From assembly GCA_018267655.1 (NCBI GenBank), contig JAFDYB010000080.1:1-64000 (forward strand): a stretch of 64,000 bases of DNA. The letters run 5' to 3'. Below the pieces are notes generated by a model. That model searched no databases, was not told the DNA's origin, and was given only the letters and a program-made list of their open reading frames with translations. The position numbers and the translations under genes are program-made. This document shows positions 8,844 through 18,708 of the stretch, in pieces (the stretch's first letter is position 1; the number at the start of each line of letters is the position of its first letter). This DNA is from Bacteroidota bacterium (GTDB lineage Bacteria; Bacteroidota; Bacteroidia; B-17B0; Aurantibacillaceae).

Positions 8844-10154
8844 TTAATTAGCCCCATTCAGCATTTTTGTTGCGTTTATTTTTATTGCACTGTCGAGTGT
8901 GATTTGATGATCGTTACTTAATTGCGTTGCTTTTTTTAACATTAACGGTGTTTCGCGAATTTGCTTTGCATAACTCTGAAGCGCAACATGTTTTTCGTTT
9001 TTAATTTTGTATGCCGAAGGATTGGTGTAAAGCAAATAAGCATCATCAATAAATGCATTGGCAAACATTGGTAAGTTGCCATCGCTGTACAATAGCATTA
9101 TTACTTTATTACTTTCAATTTCTTTTTTCAAATCCAATTGCCAAACTTCAATTTTTTCGCCTTGTACCGGCGATGGAATTACTTTATTGTAATAATACCA
9201 AAACCTTCCTCCCGCAAAGCAATTGTTCCAAACACCCATGTAAACTTGGTCGTACCAATAGCTGTCGCTTATTGTTAGCACAGGCGTGGTATTTTTTATT
9301 GAGTCTTGCTCAAATTCAATATTTGGATAAGCCAATTTTATGTTTTGTTCAGGCTTTTCGTATAAATTCATGCTGTTTAACACGTCTGCATCTCGGCTTC
9401 TTGCCGTATCTGAAAGCTCAACGGTTTTCCAAAACATATTAGGTAAATCGCGTTTGGTTAAATGTTCAATTGTTTTGATGATAGTATCGGTTGCTATACA
9501 GGCGCCGTAATAGCTCCAATGGTGCCCATACTTAGGAAACAAAGGATAAGGCGTACTTGATTTTAGTTTTTCAAAATATGAATATATATCTAAAGCGTTA
9601 ACTTTATATTTTTTGCAAGCATTAATAAATAAATTATGATTTGTATTTTTTATGGCATGCACGTACTTATCCTGTACATAATTTTTACAATAAACACCTT
9701 TACCAGGTGCAAATGCAAGTAGTAGTGTAATTCCTTTTTTAGCAAGTGTATCTTGAATTACTTTGGCTTTTCTTATTTTTTCATCTACTGCATTTTCATA
9801 AATTAAATCATCACCAAAGGCTGAAAAAATATAGCCTTCGCTAAACACATAATTTTCTTTCCCCGATACAAAGCCGTTCACTCTTAACTGATTAAATAAT
9901 TCATAATATAACTGATTATTTAACCTAACCATTTTTTCTTTAAATGCCCAATGGTCTGCGTTGTAATCATCAATATTAAATTGATACGATCTATCTAGCC
10001 AAGTACTTAATGTTATTTTTGGTTTTTCATCAGAAATAACTTGCCCCACTAAGTTTGGTTTACTATCTTTTTTCACTAACGAAGCTAATAACGGCAGTGC
10101 AATAGCTGCAAAAGCAATAAAAACTTGAATGGTATGTGTTTTTTTTATCGTCAT
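8844..10154 (-). CDS. AlgJ/AlgX-like SGNH acetyltransferase-associated protein
   Basis: Membrane-anchored periplasmic protein of 436 residues with one N-terminal helix (about 9-28). It has the features of the AlgJ/AlgX SGNH-like fold: a GHHWSYYG motif (about residue 210) that would carry the His of the catalytic pair, and a later TISDSYWYD block matching the nucleophile-bearing GDSY region. These partners take acetyl groups from an MBOAT protein and transfer them to a polysaccharide. The ATG overlaps the stop of the MBOAT gene (TAATG), so the two are translationally coupled. The acceptor polymer is unknown and there are no alginate genes nearby. Confidence 0.85.
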   Translation of the reverse strand: MTIKKTHTIQVFIAFAAIALPLLASLVKKDSKPNLVGQVISDEKPKITLSTWLDRSYQFNIDDYNADHWAFKEKMVRLNNQLYYELFNQLRVNGFVSGKENYVFSEGYIFSAFGDDLIYENAVDEKIRKAKVIQDTLAKKGITLLLAFAPGKGVYCKNYVQDKYVHAIKNTNHNLFINACKKYKVNALDIYSYFEKLKSSTPYPLFPKYGHHWSYYGACIATDTIIKTIEHLTKRDLPNMFWKTVELSDTARSRDADVLNSMNLYEKPEQNIKLAYPNIEFEQDSIKNTTPVLTISDSYWYDQVYMGVWNNCFAGGRFWYYYNKVIPSPVQGEKIEVWQLDLKKEIESNKVIMLLYSDGNLPMFANAFIDDAYLLYTNPSAYKIKNEKHVALQSYAKQIRETPLMLKKATQLSNDHQITLDSAIKINATKMLNGAN

Positions 10155-11566
10155 TAAAACCTAAAATAAATAAAAGGGTTAAAATTAAGGGCGCTAATAT
10201 AACTGAGCGAAATGTAGTAAAGTACAATACTACTCATTAATAAAAGCCAACGGCTATTTTTTGTAAAAACAGGAGCGTACAATTTATCTTGCAATTGTTT
10301 ATTTTTTGAAAATACAGCAAAAAACGAAATTATACTTGCTAAAATAAGCATTGTATAAAAATCATTATTTACCGTAAACTTTGCTGAAAAAAAATGAAAC
10401 GAAAACATCTGCTTTATCACTCCAAACGCCAATTTTAAATCTTCACACCTAAACAACACCCAGCCGGCAACCGTAATAATAAATGTAAAAAATATTGAAA
10501 CTACTCTTCCAACTTTTGCAAGAAGATTTCCTAAAAATAAACGTTCTAATACTAAAAATAATCCGTGCCACGCACCCCATAAAACAAAATTCCAGCTAGC
10601 CCCATGCCATAAACCACTTAATAAAAAAACAATAATTAAATTTCTGTAAAGTTTTATATTCCCTTTTTTATTTCCGCCCAATGGTATGTATAAATAATTT
10701 TTCATCCAAGAACCCAAGGTAATATGCCAGCGTCTCCAAAACTCAGTAATGCTTGCTGAAATGTAGGGGTTATTAAAATTTTCCGGAAGTTTAAATCCCA
10801 TTATTTTACCTAAGCCAATAGCCATATCACTGTATCCACTAAAATCAAAATAAATTTGAAATGTGTATGCTAACGCACCTACCCATGCAGTTGCAGTATC
10901 AATTTGAGAGATATTTAAAGAAAATACTGCATCTGCTTGCATACCTAAAGTGTTTGCTATGATGGCTTTTTTTGCAAGACCCAAACAAAAAATAACAAAT
11001 CCATTTAATTTAAAATCAGTATTATAATTTTTTTCGCGACTTGTAATTTGAGAGGCTATATCATGGTAACGAACAATTGGACCTGCTATCAACTTAGGAA
11101 ATAACAAAATATACGTTTGATAATTCCAAACATTTTTTAAGGGCGGATGTATGCCCCGATAAACATCAACAATATAGGTTACGCTTTCAAATGTGTAAAA
11201 CGAAATACCCACCGGCAAAATAATTTTTGCCAAATGTGTTTCAATGCCAAAGGCGCTTGCAAAAGTTTCTATAAAAAAATTACTGTATTTAAAATAAAAC
11301 AGCAAACCTAAATTCATTACAAGCGACACAACAAGAAATGTAATTTTTTTAGCTTTTTCTTTTTGTGCGTGCATTGCTTTTACTAAAAAGAAATCAAGGA
11401 AAGTGGTTCCAAGAATGACAAAAATAAATTTTGGGCCGCCCCAACTATAAAAGTATATACTAAACAACAGTATTATCGCATTTTTAAAACGATTAGGTAC
11501 AATGTGATACGCCAATAAAAATATAGGCAAAAAATAAACTAAAAATGTAATACTGCTAAAAACCAT
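10154..11566 (-). CDS. MBOAT family O-acyltransferase, AlgI-like
   Basis: Polytopic inner-membrane protein of 470 residues in the MBOAT/AlgI family, which moves acyl groups across the membrane for modification of cell-surface polymers. Family marks are visible: FYTFESVTYIVDVYRG, FPKLIAGPIVRY, NFNNPYISASITEFWRRWHITLG and GLWHGASWNFVLWG, the last carrying the catalytic His. It is the upstream gene of a two-gene unit with the AlgJ-like protein. A gap of about 150 bases separates it from the divergent outer-membrane protein gene. Confidence 0.95.
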   Translation of the reverse strand: MVFSSITFLVYFLPIFLLAYHIVPNRFKNAIILLFSIYFYSWGGPKFIFVILGTTFLDFFLVKAMHAQKEKAKKITFLVVSLVMNLGLLFYFKYSNFFIETFASAFGIETHLAKIILPVGISFYTFESVTYIVDVYRGIHPPLKNVWNYQTYILLFPKLIAGPIVRYHDIASQITSREKNYNTDFKLNGFVIFCLGLAKKAIIANTLGMQADAVFSLNISQIDTATAWVGALAYTFQIYFDFSGYSDMAIGLGKIMGFKLPENFNNPYISASITEFWRRWHITLGSWMKNYLYIPLGGNKKGNIKLYRNLIIVFLLSGLWHGASWNFVLWGAWHGLFLVLERLFLGNLLAKVGRVVSIFFTFIITVAGWVLFRCEDLKLAFGVIKQMFSFHFFSAKFTVNNDFYTMLILASIISFFAVFSKNKQLQDKLYAPVFTKNSRWLLLMSSIVLYYISLSYISALNFNPFIYFRF

Positions 11567-11713
11567 GTTAAAAGGCTCTGCAAAAATAAAATTTTTGTTG
11601 AAAATAGTGTCTTAATTGCACATCTAAAAAAATCATTAACAATATTACTTTAGTATCTTTTCAAATAGCTAAGCATTTATTTTTTAAATTTATACTCTTA
11701 GTATTTTAAAATC

Positions 11714-12451
11714 ATGATGCGATTAATCATCTCTATATTATTCTGTTTACTAATTACTTGTGCAAATGCCCAATTTAATAAGTTTTTTAGAGGCTTTGGA
11801 ATTTTTGGTGCTTTAACTGAATCGTGCCATTATTATCGAAATTTAGATGCAAGTAAAAAAGACCCTTTAATTTATAATCCTACTTATTATTACCCTCAAA
11901 ACCATATTTCAGCAGAGCATTTTAGTTGGGCTGCGGGCATTTTTGCCGAATTTTTTAGACACGATCATATTCGCTGGCAAACCGAATTAGAGTATGCAAA
12001 CAAAGGGGCTAGTGAAATGCCAATAATAAACCCATATTTAGGCACACGCTCCGGTTCCTTTACTAACAACACTTATACGTACATACAATGGAATAATTAT
12101 TTAAAATTTTTTGGCCCCTTTGGGCTACCAAATAATATTTATTTAATGCCGGGCATTAAGTTAGAATATCTCTTTCAACAAAGCACTCCTGTTTTTGCTC
12201 CATACAGCTCTAATTTTGCAAAATTTTGGGCTAGCGGCGATGTGGGTATAGGGTATGAATTTCCACTGTTTAAACGTATTTCCGGTTTTGTTGAATATCA
12301 TTGGAACAATGATGTATTGCCTCACTCACCCTTAAACGATGTAAAAATAAGAAACCGCACTTTTGAATATCGCTTTGGTTTAATTTATCGCCCAAGAAAA
12401 AGATATATTGATGATTGTAATGCCCCTCGCTATAATGGTCCTGCCTATTAA
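11714..12451 (+). CDS. outer-membrane beta-barrel family protein
   Basis: 245 residues with a signal peptide ending at NAQ (about residue 20). Alternating aromatic/polar strands follow (HFSWAAGIFAEFF, YTYIQWNNYLKFF, ISGFVEYHWNND, FEYRFGLIYRPRK), typical of small Bacteroidota outer-membrane barrels. No specific function can be assigned. The stop is 18 bases before the alanine dehydrogenase start, so the two may be co-transcribed. Confidence 0.7.
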   Translation: MMRLIISILFCLLITCANAQFNKFFRGFGIFGALTESCHYYRNLDASKKDPLIYNPTYYYPQNHISAEHFSWAAGIFAEFFRHDHIRWQTELEYANKGASEMPIINPYLGTRSGSFTNNTYTYIQWNNYLKFFGPFGLPNNIYLMPGIKLEYLFQQSTPVFAPYSSNFAKFWASGDVGIGYEFPLFKRISGFVEYHWNNDVLPHSPLNDVKIRNRTFEYRFGLIYRPRKRYIDDCNAPRYNGPAY

Positions 12452-12469
12452 TTAAAAAAAATAAAACTC

Positions 12470-13687
12470 ATGGTAATGTCAAAAGATGTATTAATGTCGC
12501 TCACAAAAGGTGCATTGGCTCCTCAAGAAGAAATGCTTGAAATTGCCCGCAAAAAAGGCAAATTATTTATTGGGATACCAAAAGAAATTGCTTATCAAGA
12601 AAACCGTGTAGCGCTTGTACCCGATGCAGTTGCACTAATTGTAAATAATGGCCATAGAGTTGTAATTGAATCAAACGCCGGAACGGCAGCACATTTTAGC
12701 GACAATGATTATAGCGAAGCAGGTGCCGAAATAGTGCATAGCCCAAACGACGTTTATAAAGCAGATGTTATTTTTAAAATAGCTCCTCCAACAATGGAAG
12801 AGGTTGAATTAATGCAGCCAAAGCAAACCTTATTTAGTGCCTTACAACTATCCGTGCAGCCGCAAGATTTCCTTAAAAAACTTATTTCTAAAAAATTAAA
12901 TTGTGTTGCTTACGATTTAATTTTAGATGAAGCCGGAACATTGCCTGTAATTAGAGCTATGGGCGAAATTGCAGGTGGCACAAGTATATTAATTGGAGCA
13001 GAATTATTAAGCAATGTAAATGGCGGTGTTGGCTCTTTACTAGGTGGTGTTAGCGGCATATCGCCCACAGAAGTGGTAATTATTGGAGCTGGCACAGTGG
13101 GTGAGTTCGCAGCAAAGGCTGCTTTAGGCCTTGGTGCAATGGTAAAAGTATTCGACAATTCAACCGCAAAATTACGACGATTACAAAATCAAATTGGACG
13201 CAGAATTTTCACTTCCGTAATTGTTCCAAAAGTTTTAGAAAAGCACTTAAAAACCGCCGATCTGGCTATTGGTGCCCTTCGTTCAAACAAAGGGCGAACA
13301 CCTTGTGTTGTAAATGACAATATGGTTTCGGAAATGAAAGCCGGTAGCGTAATTGTTGATGTAAGTATTGATCAAGGTGGTGTGTTTGAAACTTCAAAAG
13401 TCACAAATCATTCTAAGCCCACATTTCGCAAACACGGTGTTATTCATTACTGTGTGCCTAATATAAATAGTAGAGTTGCACGCACAGCAAGTTTTGCTTT
13501 TAGCAGTATTTTTAGCCAAATAATTATTAATATGGGCGATGAAGGCGGATTTGACAGTATCTTAAGAAAAGATGCTGGTATAAGAAATGGTGTATATATT
13601 TATAATGGCATACTCACTAATCAATATCTTGGAGAAGCGTTTAAACTACCGTTTAAGGACATTAATTTATTGATGGCCGCAATTTAA
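12470..13687 (+). CDS. ald: alanine dehydrogenase
   Basis: NAD-dependent enzyme interconverting L-alanine and pyruvate plus ammonia. At 405 residues it includes the N-terminal substrate domain (GIPKEIAYQENRVALVPD with the substrate-binding Arg and Lys) and the Rossmann domain (VVIIGAGTVGEFAAKAAL, followed by KVFDNS where an acidic residue favours NAD). A 35-residue N-terminal extension before the conserved start is usual in Bacteroidota homologues. Its stop overlaps the stop of the convergent gene by three bases (TTAA). Confidence 0.92.
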   Translation: MVMSKDVLMSLTKGALAPQEEMLEIARKKGKLFIGIPKEIAYQENRVALVPDAVALIVNNGHRVVIESNAGTAAHFSDNDYSEAGAEIVHSPNDVYKADVIFKIAPPTMEEVELMQPKQTLFSALQLSVQPQDFLKKLISKKLNCVAYDLILDEAGTLPVIRAMGEIAGGTSILIGAELLSNVNGGVGSLLGGVSGISPTEVVIIGAGTVGEFAAKAALGLGAMVKVFDNSTAKLRRLQNQIGRRIFTSVIVPKVLEKHLKTADLAIGALRSNKGRTPCVVNDNMVSEMKAGSVIVDVSIDQGGVFETSKVTNHSKPTFRKHGVIHYCVPNINSRVARTASFAFSSIFSQIIINMGDEGGFDSILRKDAGIRNGVYIYNGILTNQYLGEAFKLPFKDINLLMAAI

Positions 13688-15447
13688 ATACCAAAAACTT
13701 CTTTAAATGCTTTAGTTGATTTACAGGTTTCGCTTACTTCGTCTAGCTTAACTTCATTTAAATTGTTCTTTAAAAGTTGTTTAATATTTTCATTGTTGCC
13801 TTTAAAAATTTTTGAGCCTAAAATAACACAAATGCTATATTCCCCTTTTTCATTAATTATCATTCTATTTTCAGATCGAGTTATGTTAAATACTTGATTG
13901 TTTTTTTTATCTATTAAAAATACATGGTTGGGGTCAAAACGTACGTTATTATGTACATACCGCGGATTAAAGTATTTTCCGTTTGGTAAAGATTTTGCAC
14001 AGTCAGAATTGTATATTCCTAACTTCGAAATTGAGAATGTGCGGTACGCATTTAGTGCATTTGCTGATGCTTCTGCAAATTTACCTGCTTCTTTTTGTTT
14101 TTTATCTTGCTCTAATTTTATTTGCACCACAGCTTTATCAAGCTCTACTTGTTTTATGAGCAAGTCGTTTTCATATTTTGATTTTCTGTTATTCATTTCA
14201 TTTAACAGCTTTTGTTCCTGTTCAATATTTTGGTTTTTAAGCAAAGTGTATTCATTAAATTTTTTATTGTAAAGCGCAGTTGCCGCATCATAATCTTTGC
14301 CTTGCAAAACAGGGTAAACTATCAATTTTTCTATTCGCTTACCATAATACATAGTAAGTAAGTAATTTTGTGCTTGTTTTGGGCCTTGCGTTAACGAAAT
14401 ATCTTGCCAGGTTATTTGATGAATTTCATTAGTATAATTTTTATTTTCTTCGCCAACTTCAAATTGTACGTTTTTATATGCTTGCAACTCTGGTATTGAT
14501 TCAAAGTTTCCATCTAAATTAAACACAGGCCTTCCTGATAGTTTTTTAATTTTTACCGGCTCTTTTAATTTTGGCAATTTTTCTATTTTTTGGGTATAAG
14601 TTGTTTTAACACTATCTATCTTATGAGGAATTACTTTTTCAATTTGGTTTTTTAATTCTGTAATTTTTAATTCCACGTTTGTGGCACTTATTTTACCGGC
14701 ATTTTTAGCAATAAACTCCGGCACGCAGGTATTTAAATATTGCCAATTGCCTTCTAAGGTATCGAAATAATATTGGTTAAATTTATTTTCAGCAGTTAAC
14801 GAAGCTAATTTTACTTCAATACGCTCTCCCTTTTTTAAGTGCAATTGCTTCGTATTTTGAGTTATATTAATTTCGAACATACCGGCACTTTCAAAGTTTT
14901 TTACAATGCCGGCGCTATCAATCTTCATTGGAATTCCGCTTAGCATAATGTCGCCTAAGTCTTTATGCTCTCTATACAAAATAGTAATTTCTCCTTCAAT
15001 CAACTCTCCTTCTGCATTAACAATGCTGTTAGCCGGAATTTTTATTTGCGAATGATTATGTTTAATAATCTGTTCGGTTTGATTTTTAATTTTATAAATA
15101 GAAAATGGAGTTTCTAATTTTTTTATCGGAACAATAATTTTTTGTTTAACCGATGTATTGGGTTTAATTAAGTTTGTTTTAGTAATAGTATTTTCATTTA
15201 GTGTAGTGTTTTTTTTAATTGAGTTATTGATATTATGTAATGTTTTAAGTGTAATTGTGCAAAGCACCGTTATTCCTACAATCACTGCGCTGTACGATAT
15301 ATATTTCTTTTTCCACCAGCTTTTATCGAGTTGTGCCTTTTGTAAACTTTGGCTTTTAAATTGCTCTAATAACTTTTCAAAATTTTTATGTTTTTCAATC
15401 TCATCATCACTAATAGGAGGCCGATTAATCTTAAAATTTGGTGCCAT
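13684..15447 (-). CDS. single-pass membrane protein, probable ECF sigma partner
   Basis: 587 residues: a cytoplasmic N-terminus of about 50 residues, one membrane helix (about 50-68), then a long periplasmic part. The periplasmic part contains a conserved beta domain (about 115-230; IPANSIVNAEGELIEGE followed by SGIPM and ESAGMFEI), a central Lys-rich region and a coiled-coil-like stretch (about 385-460). It starts six bases after the ECF sigma gene, the classical position for an anti-sigma factor. I see no zinc anti-sigma motif, so anti-sigma function is inferred from position and topology only. Confidence 0.75.
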   Translation of the reverse strand: MAPNFKINRPPISDDEIEKHKNFEKLLEQFKSQSLQKAQLDKSWWKKKYISYSAVIVGITVLCTITLKTLHNINNSIKKNTTLNENTITKTNLIKPNTSVKQKIIVPIKKLETPFSIYKIKNQTEQIIKHNHSQIKIPANSIVNAEGELIEGEITILYREHKDLGDIMLSGIPMKIDSAGIVKNFESAGMFEINITQNTKQLHLKKGERIEVKLASLTAENKFNQYYFDTLEGNWQYLNTCVPEFIAKNAGKISATNVELKITELKNQIEKVIPHKIDSVKTTYTQKIEKLPKLKEPVKIKKLSGRPVFNLDGNFESIPELQAYKNVQFEVGEENKNYTNEIHQITWQDISLTQGPKQAQNYLLTMYYGKRIEKLIVYPVLQGKDYDAATALYNKKFNEYTLLKNQNIEQEQKLLNEMNNRKSKYENDLLIKQVELDKAVVQIKLEQDKKQKEAGKFAEASANALNAYRTFSISKLGIYNSDCAKSLPNGKYFNPRYVHNNVRFDPNHVFLIDKKNNQVFNITRSENRMIINEKGEYSICVILGSKIFKGNNENIKQLLKNNLNEVKLDEVSETCKSTKAFKEVFGI

Positions 15448-15453
15448 AAAATG

Positions 15454-16032
15454 CTATATTTTATATTTTTGTATTTTCTTTTTTAATTTTTCAATTATAC
15501 GGTGCATTTTTACTTTTGCATTTACTTCGCTAATATTTAATATTTCAGCAATTTCTTTAAAAGGTCTTTTTTCAAAATAACGCATTTCAACAAATTGTAA
15601 ATCATCTTCATGCAATTCTGCTATAAGCTTTTTAATTACCGGTATATATTCTTCAAAAAAAACATCTGCACCGGGCTCTTCGCAAATAAAATGCAAATCT
15701 CCAATATCTGCATTTACTGTGCGTTTATTTTTTTGACTCCTAAATAACAGCATTAATTCATTTTGAGCTATGCGATACAACCAACTACCAAAGGGCACTC
15801 CCCTATCTTGATAAGTGCTAATTTTGTTTAAGGCTTTAAAAAACACCTGCGATGTTAAATCAAACGCAGTTTCCTTACAGTCCATTCGTTGAAAAACATA
15901 ATTAAATATGTTTTTGTAGTATTTGTTGTACAGTAACTCAAAATCTTTAGGATTTTTTTTTGCAGCCTCAATAATCACTAACTCTTCGTTAAGTTGCTCA
16001 AATGTTTGGTGATAGTATGAGTTGTTTAACAT
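15454..16032 (-). CDS. ECF-type RNA polymerase sigma factor
   Basis: 192 residues with the two sigma-70 domains of ECF factors: region 2 (FELLYNKYYKNIFNYVFQR, then TSQVFFKAL and SWLYRIAQNELM) and region 4 (LQFVEMRYFEKRPFKEIAEILNISEVNAKVKMHRIIEKL, a helix-turn-helix). It directs transcription of a small regulon, usually including its own operon. It is followed at six bases by a single-pass membrane protein that is its probable regulator. The 340-base region upstream holds no other gene and should carry its promoter. Confidence 0.93.
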   Translation of the reverse strand: MLNNSYYHQTFEQLNEELVIIEAAKKNPKDFELLYNKYYKNIFNYVFQRMDCKETAFDLTSQVFFKALNKISTYQDRGVPFGSWLYRIAQNELMLLFRSQKNKRTVNADIGDLHFICEEPGADVFFEEYIPVIKKLIAELHEDDLQFVEMRYFEKRPFKEIAEILNISEVNAKVKMHRIIEKLKKKIQKYKI

Positions 16033-16369
16033 AAAGCAATTGCTATTAGCTTTATAAGTAAAAGAGCGTTAAAAGGTTACGGCAAAAACCGAAATTACTT
16101 TAGCTTTATAACTAAGTGTTTGGCTATCAGTTACAAAAAAACACAAATAAATGAGTGAAAACTTGTTTTAACAGGGTGAAACAATTGTTTTTTTGAGTAA
16201 AGCAAGCGATTTGAGTTTTATTTTAGAAAAATTGTTTAAAGCTAAAGCCTGTAAAATTATTTTAATACCAAGCACTAACACCCTTTTATTTTAGCTATAA
16301 GGGGATAATTAAATGTGTTTAAAATTTTAACAAAAATTATGCGTGGGTTGAATATAAATTGGTACAAAA
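16033..16369. other. gene-free stretch between divergent ECF sigma and thioredoxin genes
   Basis: No plausible gene is present. It holds a copy of the dispersed TACCAAGCAC motif (16261-16275) and the upstream part of the thioredoxin-gene promoter. It presumably also holds the sigma operon promoter, which I could not locate. Confidence 0.5.
16261..16275 (+). repeat. dispersed TTTAATACCAAGCAC motif
   Basis: The 15-mer TTTAATACCAAGCAC is identical to the end of the repeat on the minus strand at 27998-27984, and is close to the arms of the inverted-repeat element at 50539-50701. All copies are intergenic. Similarity ends after this 15-mer, so this is the weakest member. Confidence 0.45.
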
Positions 16370-16402
16370 TTTGAGATGGCTTTGTTTCATTTCTTAAATT
16401 TG
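16370..16402 (+). promoter_or_regulatory. Bacteroidota-type promoter of the thioredoxin-like gene
   Basis: A TTTG at 16370-16373 lies 21 bases before TAAATTTG at 16395-16402, matching the -33/-7 pattern. The implied transcript start is near 16408. That rules out the earlier in-frame ATG at 16376 and leaves ATG 16409 or 16421. Confidence 0.6.
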
Positions 16403-16408
16403 ATTTCG

Positions 16409-17950
16409 ATGAACAACTACATGACACGCAAATTTTATTTTATCTTATTTTTTATTACTGCTATAACTTTAACTCAAGCACAATCTCCGGGTTACGATAT
16501 TAAATTTAATCTTAAAGGCAATAAAGATACTGTTATGTATCTTGTGAAGTATGTGTTTGATCAACAATACATAGCCGATACGGCAAAACATGTAAAAAAT
16601 GGCCAAGCACGCTTTAAAGGAAAGAAAAATTTAGATAAAGGTGTTTATGTATTAGTTAGTGAAGCAAAATCAATTTACTTTGATTTTTTTATAAATGAAA
16701 ATACAGCTTTTGCCATAAATGCTGATATGAGCGACATGGTAAATAGTTTAAAATCTGTTGGAAGTAAAGAAAATGAAGAATTTTTCACTTACATAAAATA
16801 TATTACAAACAAAAATATTGAATTTGGAAAAGCAAAAGATAAAACTAAAGGCATGAACAAAGCTGACAGCATAAAAGTTATGCAAGAAAAAAGCAAAAAT
16901 TTGACAGAAGAAGTTAAAAAGTTTCAAGATCAATTTATGCAAAAAAATAAAGGCACTTACCTTTACGATGTGCTTAATTTGCAAAAAGAAAAAGAACTGC
17001 CGGCAAATGAAGTTCCTAAAGCCTCAAACGGTCGCCCGGATAGCGTTTATAGCTACTATTGGTTTAAAAGCCATTACTGGGATGGAGTGAATTTTTCAGA
17101 CGATCGTATTTTACGCACACCATTTTTTGACGACCGCATAAAATCATATTTTGATTATAAAATTGTGCAGCATCCTGATACTGTAATACAAGAAATTGAT
17201 AAAATACTAGCAAGGTGCAATGAAAATAGCGATATGTACAGGGTTTTACTAGGACATTTTACATACAAAGCAGAACAAAGTAAAATTATGGGTTTTGATA
17301 AAGTTTTTTGCCACATGGCCCGTAAATATATAATAAGTGGCCATGCTAAGGGTGTTTATACCGATGAAACAGTTACAAAAATAAAAGAGCGCGCAGATAT
17401 TGTTTGCAACCTGCTGCTCGAAGCAAAAGTGCCGGAATTATATATGGTTGATACCGTATATGGCAAACAAGTTTTAAAAATGGGTTTTGATACAGCAAAA
17501 ACAAGTAAAAGTGTAACCGATTTATATTATAAAAATTTAGAAAAGCTGACACCAATGTTTAAAAGCTTATACGAAGTAAATGCTAAATACACCATATTAG
17601 CTTTTTGGGCAAGTGATTGCGGGCATTGCCAAACCGAAATACCGGAGCTGCACGAAGAGTTTAAAGAATTAAAAAAGAAAGGTATTGATGTTAAAGTGTA
17701 TGCCGTAGAAACAAAAGAAGATTTTGAACGCTGGCGAAAATTTTTAGTTGATAAAAAGTTAACAGACTTTATTAATGTGTTTGACCCTATCCACCTAAAT
17801 AATTTAAAAGAGAAATTTGATATATATGCCACACCATTTATTTATGTGTTAGATAAAGATAAGCGCATTAAAGCTAAGCACGTGTCGGCTAAACAAGTAA
17901 AAGAAATAGTTGAAATGCTTGAAAATATTGAGAAATTAAAAAAGAAGTAA
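16409..17950 (+). CDS. exported thioredoxin-like protein (DUF4369/DUF5106-like plus TlpA fold)
   Basis: About 513 residues, exported (signal peptide ending at TQAQS). The N-terminal 110 residues resemble the DUF4369 beta domain of Bacteroidota thioredoxin proteins. The middle is helical and DUF5106-like, and the last 140 residues are a TlpA/thioredoxin fold with redox motif CGHC in FWASDCGHCQTEIP and the cis-Pro region ATPFIYVLD. Likely a periplasmic disulfide reductase or oxidase. The ATG at 16421 is an equally good start; the promoter at 16370-16402 excludes the 16376 ATG. Convergent with lptB at eight bases. Confidence 0.88.
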   Translation: MNNYMTRKFYFILFFITAITLTQAQSPGYDIKFNLKGNKDTVMYLVKYVFDQQYIADTAKHVKNGQARFKGKKNLDKGVYVLVSEAKSIYFDFFINENTAFAINADMSDMVNSLKSVGSKENEEFFTYIKYITNKNIEFGKAKDKTKGMNKADSIKVMQEKSKNLTEEVKKFQDQFMQKNKGTYLYDVLNLQKEKELPANEVPKASNGRPDSVYSYYWFKSHYWDGVNFSDDRILRTPFFDDRIKSYFDYKIVQHPDTVIQEIDKILARCNENSDMYRVLLGHFTYKAEQSKIMGFDKVFCHMARKYIISGHAKGVYTDETVTKIKERADIVCNLLLEAKVPELYMVDTVYGKQVLKMGFDTAKTSKSVTDLYYKNLEKLTPMFKSLYEVNAKYTILAFWASDCGHCQTEIPELHEEFKELKKKGIDVKVYAVETKEDFERWRKFLVDKKLTDFINVFDPIHLNNLKEKFDIYATPFIYVLDKDKRIKAKHVSAKQVKEIVEMLENIEKLKKK

Positions 17951-17958
17951 TTGTCAAA

Positions 17959-18684
17959 TCACTTTCTCAATTCAAAATTTTGTCCTAAATATACTTTACG
18001 CACTTGCTCATCGTTTGCCAAATCTTCGGCGCTGCCGCTTTTTATAACGCTGCCCGAGTATAGTAAGTAAGCCCTATCTGTAATACTCAATGTTTCATGC
18101 ACATTATGATCGGTAATTAATATGCCTATATTTTTTTCCTTGAGTTTTCTAACAACGCTTTGAATATCTTCAACGGCAATAGGGTCAACCCCCGCAAAAG
18201 GCTCATCTAGTAAAATAAATTTTGGGTCAGTAGCTAAAGCGCGGGCAATTTCTGTCCGCCGCCGTTCACCGCCGCTTAACTGATCTCCTAAATTTTTCCT
18301 TACATGATGTAAAGCAAATTCATCTAATAATTGTTCTACTTTATCGGCCTGCTCCTTTTTGGTAAGCTTGGTCATTTCTAGCACTGCCCTTAAATTATCT
18401 TCGATGCTCAATTTCCTAAATACAGAAGCCTCTTGAGGTAAATACCCAACGCCCATTTGCGCACGCTTATACATGGGTAGTTTTGTAATGTTTACGTTAT
18501 CTAAAAAAATACTGCCGCTATTTGGTTTAATCATTCCCACAATCATATAAAAAGAAGTAGTTTTTCCGGCTCCATTGGGGCCAAGCAAGCCTACAATTTC
18601 ACCTTGTGCTACTTGAACAGAAACGTTGTTGGCAACAGTTCTGCTTTTGTATTTTTTTATTAAATTTTCGCTACGTAAAATCAT
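17959..18684 (-). CDS. lptB: LPS export ABC transporter ATP-binding protein
   Basis: Cytoplasmic ATPase that powers lipopolysaccharide extraction from the inner membrane with LptFG. At 241 residues it is full length. Walker [10 protein letters not shown] is at residues 35-43, the signature LSGGERRR about 138, Walker [13 protein letters not shown] about 160 and the switch His in ITDHNVHE. The [12 protein letters not shown] and DHNVHETL segments are specific to LptB rather than other ABC ATPases. No other lpt gene is adjacent. The start region faces pheT across an AT-rich palindromic gap. Confidence 0.96.
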   Translation of the reverse strand: MILRSENLIKKYKSRTVANNVSVQVAQGEIVGLLGPNGAGKTTSFYMIVGMIKPNSGSIFLDNVNITKLPMYKRAQMGVGYLPQEASVFRKLSIEDNLRAVLEMTKLTKKEQADKVEQLLDEFALHHVRKNLGDQLSGGERRRTEIARALATDPKFILLDEPFAGVDPIAVEDIQSVVRKLKEKNIGILITDHNVHETLSITDRAYLLYSGSVIKSGSAEDLANDEQVRKVYLGQNFELRK

Positions 18685-18708
18685 TGAGTGCTAAGCTACT
18701 AAAAATAA

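Noticed and set aside
8844-11566. Alginate biosynthesis locus
   Set aside because: Only the acyltransferase pair is present, with no polymerase or epimerase genes; such pairs modify many polymers.
13898-14272. Plus-strand open frame of 124 residues
   Set aside because: It is the complement of the coiled-coil region of the sigma-partner gene and has a Phe/Ser-rich shadow composition.
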